Positions 52,485 to 61,961 of a stretch of 64,000 nt of DNA are shown here, in pieces. Source of the DNA: Nostoc linckia z4 (GTDB taxonomy: Bacteria > Cyanobacteriota > Cyanobacteriia > Cyanobacteriales > Nostocaceae); NCBI RefSeq assembly GCF_002608075.1, contig NZ_LAHA01000045.1, positions 1 through 64,000 on the forward strand, written 5' to 3'. The position numbers and the translations under genes were made by a program. The notes below the pieces were generated by a model. It searched no databases, was not told the origin of the DNA, and worked only from the letters and a program-made list of their open reading frames with translations. Every line of letters starts with the position of its first letter. The first letter of the stretch is position 1.

Positions 52485-54440
52485 TTAGCTGTGGATGCGA
52501 TCGCTATTCGACAAACTTTGCTCGTTAGTCGAGTTTTGAGAAGATTGGATTTGAGTATATATAAAGGTTACTACTCCTAAAGTCAGTCCAATTGCTAAGA
52601 TAATTCCCAAGATTCGCAAGAAATTAGGAGTATTTCCCGTAGCTGAGTGCTGATTTAGTCTTGGCTGATAAATAGTTTCATCGGTTGGTACGTGCGGTTT
52701 GTTTTGATGAGATACAGGTCGCGGTTGATACAATGTTTTATCTAATGACGGTTCTGGTCTATTAGTATTAGACACAGGTCGCGGTTGAAATAAGGTCTTA
52801 TCTGTTGGTAGTGGCGGTGTATTTTGATGAGAAACGGGTCGCGGTTGAAATAAGGTTTTATCTGGTGGTAGTTGTACTCCACCTTGATTGGATGCAGGTC
52901 GCGGTTGAAATAAGGTTTTATCTGGTGGTAGTTGCACTCCACCTTGATTGGATGCAGGTCGCGGTTGAAATAAGGTCGCATCCGGTTTGCTGGGATTGGG
53001 GTTATTCACAGGAGTTTGTTGAGAATTGTAATTCTGTGGTTGGTTTTGCTCCACTGGGTTAAAGGATCTGTTAATAGTTTCGTAATTTGAGCCTTGATGA
53101 TAGGCGTCTGGAGGACGAATAATTGTGTCGTCGTTGAATGTTTCGTAATTTGAGCCTTGATTATAAGCGTCTGGAGGGCGAATAATGGTGTCGTCGTTGG
53201 ATTGTCTGGGAATGGTTTCGTGATTTGAGCCTTGATTATAGGGGGCTGGAGGGCGAAGAATCGTATCGTCGTTCGATACTGTTTCGTGATTTGAGCCTTG
53301 ATTATAGGGGACTGGAGGGCGAAGAATCGTATCGTCGTTTGATACTGTTTCGTGATTTGAGCCTTGATTATAGGGGGCTGGAGGACGAAGAATCGTATCG
53401 TCGTTTGATACTGTTTCGTGATTTGAAGCTTGGTTGTGGAGAGGTCGTGGCGGCTGCACAATAGCCCGTCCTGGTACGCTGTGAATGTCGGTGGCAAATT
53501 TGGCAGCAGCTTGCAAAGAGCGATCGAGTTCTTCTACACTGGCAAATCGGTTAGCTGGATTTTTGTGCAGGCATTTCATCACCACCGCTTCCAATTGTTC
53601 GGGCAAATTCTCGCAGCCTGGTTGCTCCCGCAATGGTTTCGGTGGCTCGTAAGCATGAGCTAATACCCAAGAAGCTTCGCTGATTTGATTACCCTTGATA
53701 CTAATCCCAAATGGATCGGCTGCACTCAGCATTTCATAAAGGATAATCCCCAAGCTGTAAATATCACCCCTAGCATCCAAATTTTTATCACTTTGGATTT
53801 GTTCGGGGGGCGCATAGCGAAAAGTACCAATAAATGTACTAGTAATATTTGTAATACCAGTATTTTCCGAAGAATCGCTACGGATTTTGGCAACCCCAAA
53901 ATCTAAAATTTTTACCCACTCTCCCAAATCCGTAGGTACCAAAAATATGTTATCTGGTTTCAGGTCGCGATGAATTACTTGAATATGCTCGGCGGTTTTT
54001 CCTGCTTCTCGTTGCAGAGTTACTCCTTTATGGGCCAGTTGGAGACCTTTGCAAGCTTGCGCCATAATTTTTACAGTGCGCTCCACAGGTAAGCGCTTTT
54101 CCCGCAGCAATAATTGTCTGAGGGTTTGTCCCCGTAAATATTCCATTACGTAAAATGGAAAACCTTCTGGAGTAATTCCACAATCACTAATTTTTACTAT
54201 GTGGTCGCTTTGCAGGGCTGCACACACAGCTACTTCACGCTCAAAACGCTTTCTCATTTCTTGTGAAGCCACCAGGGTATCTTTGAGCAACTTCAACGCT
54301 ACCTGCTGACCTACACGGGTGTCCGTTGCCAGGAAGACTTCTCCCATGCCACCACCGCCTAACCGTCGGTCTAAACGATACCGCTGGTTATCACCTACGA
54401 AGCGACCATTCCAAGAATTTGAAGAAGGTGGGGATTTCAT
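52485..54440 (-). CDS. Serine/threonine protein kinase with repetitive Thr-rich tail and C-terminal membrane anchor
   Basis: The 651-residue protein has a Hanks-type kinase domain at about 16-290: GGGGMGEVFLA glycine loop, ALKLLKD lysine, VIHRDLKPDN catalytic loop, ILDFGVAK and APPEQ. From about 330 to 600 come two repeat arrays, first about five copies of a 22-residue unit containing NDDTILRPP, then about six copies of a 20-residue unit containing DKTLFQPRP. A hydrophobic segment near 613-635 anchors the protein, leaving the kinase and tail in the cytoplasm. Each repeat offers a Thr in an acidic setting, which suits autophosphorylation and FHA-domain docking; this is inference. The DNA repeats are well preserved, so copy number may vary between strains. 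Confidence 0.9.
   Translation of the reverse strand: MKSPPSSNSWNGRFVGDNQRYRLDRRLGGGGMGEVFLATDTRVGQQVALKLLKDTLVASQEMRKRFEREVAVCAALQSDHIVKISDCGITPEGFPFYVMEYLRGQTLRQLLLREKRLPVERTVKIMAQACKGLQLAHKGVTLQREAGKTAEHIQVIHRDLKPDNIFLVPTDLGEWVKILDFGVAKIRSDSSENTGITNITSTFIGTFRYAPPEQIQSDKNLDARGDIYSLGIILYEMLSAADPFGISIKGNQISEASWVLAHAYEPPKPLREQPGCENLPEQLEAVVMKCLHKNPANRFASVEELDRSLQAAAKFATDIHSVPGRAIVQPPRPLHNQASNHETVSNDDTILRPPAPYNQGSNHETVSNDDTILRPPVPYNQGSNHETVSNDDTILRPPAPYNQGSNHETIPRQSNDDTIIRPPDAYNQGSNYETFNDDTIIRPPDAYHQGSNYETINRSFNPVEQNQPQNYNSQQTPVNNPNPSKPDATLFQPRPASNQGGVQLPPDKTLFQPRPASNQGGVQLPPDKTLFQPRPVSHQNTPPLPTDKTLFQPRPVSNTNRPEPSLDKTLYQPRPVSHQNKPHVPTDETIYQPRLNQHSATGNTPNFLRILGIILAIGLTLGVVTFIYTQIQSSQNSTNEQSLSNSDRIHS
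52660..53435 (-). repeat. Two in-frame tandem repeat arrays in the kinase gene
   Basis: About 52660-52985 holds 57- to 60-bp units containing GGTCGCGGTTGAAATAAGGT. About 53085-53435 holds 66-bp units containing TTTGAGCCTTGATTATAGG. Units are nearly identical in DNA, indicating recent expansion or gene conversion. Confidence 0.85.
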
Positions 54441-55049
54441 CAGGGGGAACCCATCCTAAAGTTATTTGAAGGTGTTAAGTTTAATTCAAGATAGGACTAT
54501 AGCAATCGATTTTGATTTTTGAACTCCTACAGCTGAGGTAGGCATAGGAAGCAGGAAATCAGGAACCAGGCTGTGCCAGTAGTACGGAATTTTTTCAAAA
54601 ATCAAATAGCAATTCTACAGTATTACGTAATAATTCAGAGATTGGGAACAAAGTATCTTGACTAGGCTCCTCATTTCTTACAGTATTACAAATTTTTTGC
54701 TTGTTTGATGTTGATTATGTAAAATCTTAGTAATTTATATTACTCACTCTTATCTAATTATACTCAGCCTAGCATATTAAAAACTTAAAATAATAGGAAT
54801 ATTTTGATAAAATGCTCAAGCCTATGACATGCCCTAGCTAAAATTAGTTCCTGAGAAACACTGAGCTACGGACGAAAAATAAGTGACGAGGATCGGGAAT
54901 TAGCGATCGCCAATTGGAAGTATATTCATAGTACCCAGTTCCCAGTCTCCAGTTCCCAGTCCTTAAATATTTAAAGTTTTGCAAAATATATCCTGTGAAT
55001 GTGTCCTGGCGTACATGATTAAAATGTGCTATTGCCATGAGGAACGAGG
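54441..55049. other. Divergent intergenic region between kinase and Pvc16-like gene
   Basis: An ATAGGAATCC-family copy lies at 54498-54618 and a GTTCCCAGT repeat at about 54937-54962. The rest is AT-rich without a gene. It should contain the promoters of both divergent neighbours. Confidence 0.6.
54498..54618. repeat. Inverted-repeat element, ATAGGAATCC family, copy 4
   Basis: It starts TATAGCAATCGATTTTGATT and ends TCAAAAATCAAATAGCAATTC, again inverted ends with an unrelated centre. Confidence 0.65.
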
Positions 55050-56330
55050 ATGAGTAAGGTACTCTCTATAGCCGCAGTGACAGCAGTACTAAAAGTTTTG
55101 CTGGAAAACGGTTTAGTCAGCGATCCCATCGCTGCTAGTGTTGGTGATGTCATTGTAACTGCCCTACCGCCCGATCGCATTTCAGTTGAAGCTGACGAAC
55201 GCGCTCAACTCAACCTCTTTCTCTATCAAGTGACGCAGAATCGCAATGTCGATTGGGTATCCCAGGAATTTCGCAGCAGGCACTCGCGTCTAAATGGAAA
55301 TTTGCCTTCTACGACTCCTCCATTAGCTCTCGATCTCCACTATTTATTAACAGCCTACGGAGCCAAGGATTTTCAGGCAGAGCTTTTACTAGGCTATGCA
55401 ATGCATTTGTTACACAAAACACCATGTATTACAACGGATATTATTGAAAATACTTTAATCAATGCAACCGCAACTAATACTTCCACAGCTTTTTCCCAAG
55501 CTGTGGCTGGGGTGTCTGTATCTGATTTAGCACAAGCAATTGGGCAAATCAAACTCACTCCAGAGTTTTTCAATATGGAAGAAACTTCTAAGTTATGGTC
55601 TGCTTTACAAACTCACTATCGACCTTCAGCTACCTATCTAGCATCAATGGTATTGATTGAGAGTAGCAAATCTGATGACCTTGAAGGCTTCTACATGATG
55701 CCCTTGTCTCAACCGAATATCGAGCAAGTAATACCTCTGGAAAAAACCGAACATCAGCAAATGATTGTTGCTGGCACAACATTAATGATTCGTGGAAAGC
55801 GGTTACGCGGTGATATCACCAGAATTCGATTGAGTAACACTGAGACATTACTAGTTCCTCAAGATGTAAAGGAAACGCAAATCAGCTTGTTAGTACCAGT
55901 AGATTTATACCCAAGCGTGCAAAGTATCCAAGTGGTACATTTGCCAATGGGCAACATCGGACAAACAGAAGGGATAGTTGAATCAAACGTTGCAGCTTTT
56001 GTCCTCCATCCCACAATTACGGCCTTCGTTGCTGGAGTGGAAAACATCGGTGAGAATTTACGTTCAGCAGAAATTACCGTTAAATTCCATCCCAAAGTCG
56101 GCAAAGCACAGCGTATAGTTTTGCTCCTCAGTGATGTGTCAGCCCAAAGTTTGGTAGCTTACTCTTTCTTGGTTCCATCCCGCAGTGAAGATACTGATGC
56201 AATTACTATTCCTGTGAAAAATATCAAGCCAGGAACTTATATTGTGCGGGTGCGGGTAGATGGCGCAGAAAGTCCATTGCACAAAAACCAATCTGGAGAA
56301 TATGATTCGCCACAGGTAACAATTTCATGA
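55050..56330 (+). CDS. DUF4255 / Pvc16-like protein of contractile injection systems
   Basis: The 426-residue protein has an N-terminal DUF4255 (Pvc16_N) domain at about 5-190 (DERAQLNLFLYQVTQN, LDLHYLLTAYGAKDFQAELLLGYAMHLLH) and a C-terminal immunoglobulin-like part. In phage-tail-like injection systems this family caps the tail end and sits beside an AAA+ ATPase, as here. The overlap with the next gene is 4 bp. No sheath, tube or baseplate genes are in the window, so the rest of the machine must be elsewhere or absent. Start ATG 55050 follows a good ribosome site. Confidence 0.85.
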   Translation: MSKVLSIAAVTAVLKVLLENGLVSDPIAASVGDVIVTALPPDRISVEADERAQLNLFLYQVTQNRNVDWVSQEFRSRHSRLNGNLPSTTPPLALDLHYLLTAYGAKDFQAELLLGYAMHLLHKTPCITTDIIENTLINATATNTSTAFSQAVAGVSVSDLAQAIGQIKLTPEFFNMEETSKLWSALQTHYRPSATYLASMVLIESSKSDDLEGFYMMPLSQPNIEQVIPLEKTEHQQMIVAGTTLMIRGKRLRGDITRIRLSNTETLLVPQDVKETQISLLVPVDLYPSVQSIQVVHLPMGNIGQTEGIVESNVAAFVLHPTITAFVAGVENIGENLRSAEITVKFHPKVGKAQRIVLLLSDVSAQSLVAYSFLVPSRSEDTDAITIPVKNIKPGTYIVRVRVDGAESPLHKNQSGEYDSPQVTIS

Positions 56331-58312
56331 ACGCTACAACTATCGATTGGGATCGGGCAAACTACCGCTACCTATCAGCAGCCCTAGCCGTAGTCCGGGG
56401 GATTTTAGAAAATCATATTGCCAGTTCGCAAAATCAATCTGAAGCAAAAAACTACGACAATTTACAGCAAGCACTCCAAGAAGCTGCTGCTGCTATGCCT
56501 GCACCATCGGCATTGGATAGAATCTGCAACATGTTTAGACTCTCATCCTTTGAGAGCAATTTGCTGTTGTTGTGTGCAGGTATGGAATTGAATGGAGATC
56601 TTGGCAAATTGTGTGCTAAAGTACACGGCGATTCCCAGCGAGCCTACCCAACCTTAAGTTTAGCTTTAGCAACTTTACCCCACGTCCACTGGGATGCCAT
56701 CGCCCCAAATGCTCCCCTACGCCACTGGCGGTTAATTCAAATTGGTGATGCCCACGCCCTCACCCTCAGTCCCTTGAGAATCGACGAGCGGATTTTGCAT
56801 TACCTCACGGGCATCCAATACCTTGACGAACGCTTAGCTGGCATCATTGAACCATTACCAGAAGTCGGCGATTTAGTACCGTCTCACGAAGAACTGGCAA
56901 ACCGGGTTGCAGCTGTATGGTCGCAAGCTCATAAAATAAATAGCTTGCCAATTGTACAATTATGTGGTGCGGAAAATAGTAGTAAACGCGCGATCGCCGC
57001 TAGAATTTGTCAACTCCAGGGTTTGAGTTTGTGGATAATGCCCACACAACTCATTCCCCAAGCACCGAGTGAATTGGACAATCTAATTCGGTTGTGGACT
57101 CGCGAGACAATTTTGAGTAGGTGTGCTTTACTCCTAGATTGCAACGAACTCGATAGCAATGATACAGCACGACTCCAGGCCATCGCTCACTTCATCGAAC
57201 GCGTCAACGGCTTTTTAATCGTTACCAGTCGGGAACGAATGCGCCTCACACAGGGCTTAGTAGTTAGTTTTGACGTACATCAACCAACAATCAAAGAACA
57301 AGGTGGAGTTTGGCAAGATGCATTAGCGGGGATTGCACCACAAATGAACGGGCAAGTGAAAGCCTTGGTGGATCAGTTTAATTTGAGTGCTGCAACTATC
57401 CGCGCCGCCTGTGCAGAAGCCGCAGGGCAACTAGCACAAAAACCAGAAACCGATATTGGCGATATTTTATGGGATGCTTGCCGCATACAAGCACGGCCGC
57501 GCCTGGATGAACTCGCCCAACGAATCGAGCCGTCTGGAGATTGGGACGATTTGATATTACCAGAACCCCAGAAACAAATACTCCGTGAAATTGCTGCCCA
57601 CGTGCGGCAACGGAGTACTGTATATCACAATTGGGGGTTTGCTGGCAAAGGAGGGCGGGGATTGGGAATCAGCGCCTTATTTGCAGGTAGTAGCGGCACA
57701 GGTAAAACCTTGGGGGCAGAAGTGCTAGCACATAGATTGCGCTTAGATTTGTATCGCATTGACTTGTCATCGGTAGTCAGTAAATACATTGGCGAAACAG
57801 AAAAGAATCTGCGACGGGTGTTTGATGCTGCCGAACAAGGTGGAGTAATTTTGTTATTTGATGAAGCTGACGCTTTGTTTGGTAAACGTAGTGAAGTTAA
57901 AGATGCACGCGATCGCTACGCCAACATCGAAGTCAGCTACTTATTGCAACGTATGGAAAGCTACCCAGGCTTAGCAGTTCTGACGACTAACCTCAAAAGT
58001 GCAATTGATACAGCCTTCCTACGGCGGATTCGTTTCGTGGTGCAATTCCCCTTCCCCGACACCGCACAACGAGCCGAGATTTGGCGACGCGTCTTTCCAC
58101 CCAACACACCAACCGCAGACTTAGATGCAATGCAACTGGCACGGCTCAATGTGGCTGGCGGTAATATCCGCAATATAGCCTTAAATGCAGCTTTTCTCGC
58201 CGCCGATGCCGGCGAACCCGTGCAGATGAAACACGTATTGCGGGCTGCCCAGACAGAATATACCAAATTAGAGAAACCTTTGACTGATGCGGAAATAGGC
58301 AGCTGGACGTGA
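56327..58312 (+). CDS. AAA+ ATPase of contractile injection systems
   Basis: The 661-residue protein has an N-terminal winged-helix-like part, a degenerate ATPase-like middle and a C-terminal AAA+ core. The core carries Walker A FAGSSGTGKTLGAEVLA near residue 450, Walker B VILLFDEADALFGKR near 507 and an Arg finger region TAFLRRIRFVVQFPFPD. This arrangement matches the ATPase found in extracellular and thylakoid-anchored injection systems (Pvc15-like), which helps assembly or loading. It is translationally coupled to the DUF4255 gene. Confidence 0.87.
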   Translation: MNATTIDWDRANYRYLSAALAVVRGILENHIASSQNQSEAKNYDNLQQALQEAAAAMPAPSALDRICNMFRLSSFESNLLLLCAGMELNGDLGKLCAKVHGDSQRAYPTLSLALATLPHVHWDAIAPNAPLRHWRLIQIGDAHALTLSPLRIDERILHYLTGIQYLDERLAGIIEPLPEVGDLVPSHEELANRVAAVWSQAHKINSLPIVQLCGAENSSKRAIAARICQLQGLSLWIMPTQLIPQAPSELDNLIRLWTRETILSRCALLLDCNELDSNDTARLQAIAHFIERVNGFLIVTSRERMRLTQGLVVSFDVHQPTIKEQGGVWQDALAGIAPQMNGQVKALVDQFNLSAATIRAACAEAAGQLAQKPETDIGDILWDACRIQARPRLDELAQRIEPSGDWDDLILPEPQKQILREIAAHVRQRSTVYHNWGFAGKGGRGLGISALFAGSSGTGKTLGAEVLAHRLRLDLYRIDLSSVVSKYIGETEKNLRRVFDAAEQGGVILLFDEADALFGKRSEVKDARDRYANIEVSYLLQRMESYPGLAVLTTNLKSAIDTAFLRRIRFVVQFPFPDTAQRAEIWRRVFPPNTPTADLDAMQLARLNVAGGNIRNIALNAAFLAADAGEPVQMKHVLRAAQTEYTKLEKPLTDAEIGSWT

Positions 58313-58375
58313 TTTTATAGCGTAGGCTGAAAAGGTATAGCAATCCTAAATCATTCATGAGAAATTTAGAACCCA

Positions 58376-58470
58376 TTGGGCGAATAGAATTCGCTACTAC
58401 ACAAACAAAGTCCACCTACGTGGACTTCATATAATAATCCGCGTAGGCGGGTTTCGTCTGTGTAGCCGTT
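58376..58470. repeat. Dispersed palindromic repeat of Nostoc type
   Basis: It includes GCGAATAGAATTCGC, then CTACACAAACAAAGTCCACC, CTACGTGGACTT and GCGTAGGCGGGTTTCGTC. I recognise the pattern from other Nostoc-like genomes, where it recurs between genes. It lies between the ATPase and the HemD-like gene. Confidence 0.65.
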
Positions 58471-58497
58471 TCAAAATATTATGGACAAAGTTCACCA

Positions 58498-59337
58498 ATG
58501 CACATCGAAGCCACAAAAATTAACTTGCTTACTCCATGTAGTGAATTACCTCTACATAACAAGAGAATTTTAGTTACAGCACCGAGAAATTATGCTTATA
58601 GGTTGTCTGAAGAAATCATCAAAAAAGGTGGTTTACCTGTTTTGATGCCTACTATCGAAACCTGTTATTTGTCAAACTATACTCAGTTAGACAACGCTTT
58701 AAATCGCATAAAAGAATTTGATTGGATTATCTTCACAAGCAGAAATGGAATTATTGCATTTTTTCACCGCATGAATGATTTAAAAATTTCTATATCTGTG
58801 TTAGAAAATTGCCAATTATGTGCATTAGGAAAAGATTCAGAAAGCTTATTCTCCTTTAGCGGCAAGGTAGATTTAATTCCCAAGGAATCAAGTCCAACCG
58901 GAATAGTTGCTGAATTAAGAAAAATGAGTCAAATTCACGAAAAAAAACTGCTAGTGCCGGCTCCAGAAGTTGTGGATTTGCCCGAACCTAATGTTATACC
59001 CAATTTAATTACAGACTTAGAAAATTTGGGCATCAATGTAACTCGCGTACCTACATATATGACGCGAAGTATAGATAAAAATATTTACAGTATAGAATTA
59101 GACTTGATTCGTCAAGGAAAAATCGATGTTATTGCTTTTAGTAGCACAGCAGAAATAGAAAGTTTTTTAAGAATGGTCAACTCTCCAAGGGATTACAGAG
59201 ATTGTACCATCGCCTGCTTTGGCCCCTACACAACAGCCAATGCAGAAAAATTGGGAGTTGAAGTTTCTATCGTGTCCACAGATTATAGTTCATTTGCGGG
59301 ATTTGCTGAAGCGATCGCCAGATTTTTTGTTGTTTAA
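58498..59337 (+). CDS. Uroporphyrinogen-III synthase (HemD)-like protein
   Basis: The 279-residue protein has the two-lobed HemD fold pattern: KRILVTAPRNYAYRLSEEII at the start, DWIIFTSRNGIIAFF in lobe one, VIAFSSTAEIESFL and TIACFGPYTTANAEKLG in lobe two. HemD makes the macrocycle of tetrapyrroles, but HemD-like paralogues of unknown role also occur, and sequence alone does not tell which this is. It is not next to other haem genes. Confidence 0.75.
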   Translation: MHIEATKINLLTPCSELPLHNKRILVTAPRNYAYRLSEEIIKKGGLPVLMPTIETCYLSNYTQLDNALNRIKEFDWIIFTSRNGIIAFFHRMNDLKISISVLENCQLCALGKDSESLFSFSGKVDLIPKESSPTGIVAELRKMSQIHEKKLLVPAPEVVDLPEPNVIPNLITDLENLGINVTRVPTYMTRSIDKNIYSIELDLIRQGKIDVIAFSSTAEIESFLRMVNSPRDYRDCTIACFGPYTTANAEKLGVEVSIVSTDYSSFAGFAEAIARFFVV

Positions 59338-59787
59338 CTCATCCCCCGGCTTTACCTGGTGAGGATTTCGAGTCATTAGTAGTTATATTTAATTTATGGT
59401 ATTTAGTAATACTAATGACTAATGACCACTGACTAATGACTAAAATAGACTTCTTGCATAAGTCGGGAAAAGGGGAAGGGCAAAGGGGGAAAGGTTTGGT
59501 ATTTTCCCTTTCCCCAATAAAGATGTATCCCTTTGACCACAAGAGTCCAAAAAGCAATTGATTGCAAGAGGTCTAATGACTTGGTATGACAATTCCTCCC
59601 ATCGCCAGAAGCAATGGGCTTCCTTGTCGTCTTTCGGTGATTTTTCTACCCACCTTTTGGTAGATGTAAACTAGCTCCACCAGCCGATTCTTGAATTTAG
59701 AACATTCAACCAGAATTAACTCTAGACTAGCTGCACATAAACCCGTAGTATCGAAAATGGAGTTTATATTTAGTTAGGGATTTTTAC
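59338..59787. other. Intergenic region upstream of ferredoxin
   Basis: It contains CTAATGA heptamers, the element at 59446-59575, and about 200 bp of leader that should carry the ferredoxin promoter. No gene is seen. Confidence 0.65.
59446..59575. repeat. Inverted-repeat element, TAGACYTCTTGC family, copy 2
   Basis: It starts TAGACTTCTTGCATAAGTCG and ends GATTGCAAGAGGTCTA, inverted relative to the copy at 11364-11575. It is flanked on both sides by CTAATGAC, as is copy 1, so CTAATGA heptamer runs may be favoured targets. Confidence 0.7.
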
Positions 59788-60087
59788 ATGGCAACTTACA
59801 ACGTCACATTAAAGACCCCAGATGGCGAACACACAATTGAAGTTCCTGATGATGAGTACATCCTAGAGATTGCTAACGAAGAATACAATCTTGACTTACC
59901 CTACTCCTGCAACGCTGGTTCTTGCTCTACCTGCGTCGGCAAGCTGATTTCAGGTACAATTGACCAGTCAGATCAGAACTTCTTGGACAACGATCAAATG
60001 GATGCAGGATGGGTTCTTACCTGCGTTGCTTATCCCACTTCTGATTGCGTCATCGAAACCCATCAAGAAGAAGCGCTAAACAGTTAA
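59788..60087 (+). CDS. petF: Plant-type [2Fe-2S] ferredoxin
   Basis: The 99-residue protein carries the four cluster ligands C41, C46, C49 (CNAGSCSTC) and C79 (LTCVAYP). It accepts electrons from photosystem I and passes them to FNR and other enzymes. Length and motif fit vegetative-cell ferredoxin; a specialised paralogue is possible because cyanobacteria hold several. It is monocistronic with its own leader. Confidence 0.93.
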   Translation: MATYNVTLKTPDGEHTIEVPDDEYILEIANEEYNLDLPYSCNAGSCSTCVGKLISGTIDQSDQNFLDNDQMDAGWVLTCVAYPTSDCVIETHQEEALNS

Positions 60088-60230
60088 CTTAACAAATCTG
60101 GATAATCAAGAGCAAGTTTTTAGGGTGCGTTAGGGACATTGTTTCTAACGCACCTCAAATCTTAAGTACTGAGCTAAGTACAGCGATACAAATAAATCTA
60201 ACTAGCAATAATCGTCATTTGTCATTTGTA

Positions 60231-60840
60231 AGAGATTATTTATAAAGTAAATCTTTAGAATACAAGACAACGCAGCATAATACGAGTCATAACAGCATAT
60301 ATGGCTGCTTCATTCATTTTTGAGAGACGTTGATAATCCTTGTTGAGACGGTGGTATTGGTTCAACCAGCAAATGTTCTTTCTACTACCCGGTGTTTTGG
60401 CAAAACCCGAAATTCTTGCTCAGTACGCAGTATGACTTGAACATGAGCTTGAATCATCAATCAAGCTGAAAGCGGAAATTTATACCGTCATAACCGGAAT
60501 CAACCCATAAAACTTCTACTTTTTCCAATAAATCAGGGCGCTCTTCTAGCAGTTCCATTAATGCGTAGGCAGCAAGTACCCGTTTGGGCAGATTCACTTC
60601 ACTGACAATAACTTTCAACGACAGTCCCATACTATCAACTAGAGTCTGCCGCTTTCTTCCTTTTACCTTTTTACCCCGTCAAAACCGTGCACTTACCCTT
60701 TTTTTGGTCAGTCTTGACCGACTGACTGTCTGCGGCGTGCGCTGTTGGTTGTGTTGATTTGCCTAGTTTTGTACGAACTTGGCCCCGCAGTGTATGGTTG
60801 AATTTTTCCCAGACTTCCTTGCGCTGTCATTTGCGATAGG
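60231..60840 (-). pseudogene. Degenerate IS5-family transposase
   Basis: Translated fragments on the minus strand include RQTLVDSMGLSLKVIVSE, VEVLWVDSGYDG and a final VVERTF-WLNQYHRLNKDYQR, the Asp and Glu regions of an IS5-type (IS427/ISL2-like) transposase. Frameshifts and stops break the frame in several places, and the N-terminus is missing. It is an old insertion relic. AGAGATTATTTATAAAGTAA at 60231 probably marks one end of it. Confidence 0.75.
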
Positions 60841-60923
60841 AACTTTAATTCCAGATCCTGATTTTTGCTCTGGTTAAATTTTTTAGTAATTTTTTCAATA
60901 AATTACTAGAAACATAGATTTTT

Positions 60924-61961
60924 TTGACTTATTCAAGTATTAGCAGTAATAATTTTTTATGTGTTCAGCCTGCTGATATTTCTGTTGATGATAATCTCCC
61001 ATGTCCTTATCGTGGGCTGTTTCACTTTAATCCAGAGGACGCTGAGTTTTTCTTTGGACGTGATGTGTTTGTTGCAGAACTTTTTAGGGCAACTCAAATC
61101 CGTAGCTTTATTCCTGTACTCGGTGCATCAGGGAGTGGCAAATCTTCAGTAGTATTTGCCGGACTAGTACCCCAATTGCAAAAAGAAGGTCATTGGAAAT
61201 TTACTCATTTCCGTCCAGGTTCAGATCCTTTCCATGCATTGTCTTTGGCACTTGTTCCCCTTTACGAGCCAAACCTTGATGTTACTGACCGGATAGCTCG
61301 CGCACGTAAATTAGCTGGCTATTTTCGTGACGATCTTCCTGTGTCTGATATTTTTGTCCAGATTCAACAACAACACCCCAACGATCGAGTACTGCTAATT
61401 GCCGATCAGTTTGAGGAACTTTATACACTCTGTGGTGATGAGGAGATCCGCCGTAGTTTCCTGGATAAATTATTAACTAGCTTTCAATCTCCTACAAATA
61501 AATCCCCACCTTCCACTGTGTTAGTTGCAACTATGCGGGCTGATTTTTTGGGGAATGCGCTCTCATATCGCCCATTTGCAGATATGTTGCAAATGGGCGA
61601 TATCAAGCTGGGAAGCATGAATCGCGAAGAACTTTCCCAAATAATTGAAAAGCCTGCTGTAAAATTAGGAGTTAACTTTGAAGCTGGACTAGTGCTCTGT
61701 CCCATTAGTTCTGATGGGTAAACTCATTCTTAATTTTTCTTTCTTTGCGCTCTTTGCGTCCTTTGCGGTTCGTTTATTAACCCCGCAAAATTAATGGGAC
61801 AGACCACTAGTGATGATAAAACGATAATTTTGTGGAATTTGACTGACGATTTGTGGTATTCCGGTCTCGATCGCTTACTGGCACGTAATTGTGAGCGCGT
61901 GCGTGGTTATTTACAGAATAATCCCAATGTCAGCCATACCAACAGGCATTTATGCGACTAG
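60924..61961 (+). pseudogene. nSTAND1-WD40 protein remnant, internally deleted
   Basis: The first 250 codons encode a STAND-type NTPase of the nSTAND1 class: CPYRGLFHFNPEDAEFFFGR, Walker A LGASGSGKSSVVFAG and Walker B VLLIADQFEELY. The frame ends at 61721 after running into a small inverted-repeat element. After the element, 61811-61961 encodes the last WD40 blade and tail (DDKTIILWNLTDD, then LLARNCERVRGYL). The NTPase C-terminus and most WD40 repeats, normally hundreds of residues, are gone. No ATG precedes the conserved region; translation would need TTG 60924. The intact relatives act in signalling or conflict responses; this one is a relic. Confidence 0.8.
61688..61811. repeat. 124-bp inverted-repeat element in the STAND gene
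   Basis: ACTAGTGCTCTGTCCCATTA (61688-61707) and the complement of TAATGGGACAGACCACTAGT (61792-61811) are 20-bp terminal inverted repeats with one mismatch. The centre has the common cyanobacterial motif CTTTGCGCTCTTTGCGTCC. It looks like a miniature transposable element sitting at the deletion joint. Confidence 0.75.

Noticed and set aside
52805..53062. Repetitive + strand frame opposite the kinase tail
   Set aside because: It mirrors the same tandem repeats on the wrong strand.
53006..53497. 163-residue frame rich in QITKQYQTTIRFF repeats
   Set aside because: It is the shifted frame of the repeat array in the Ser/Thr kinase gene and has no independent support.
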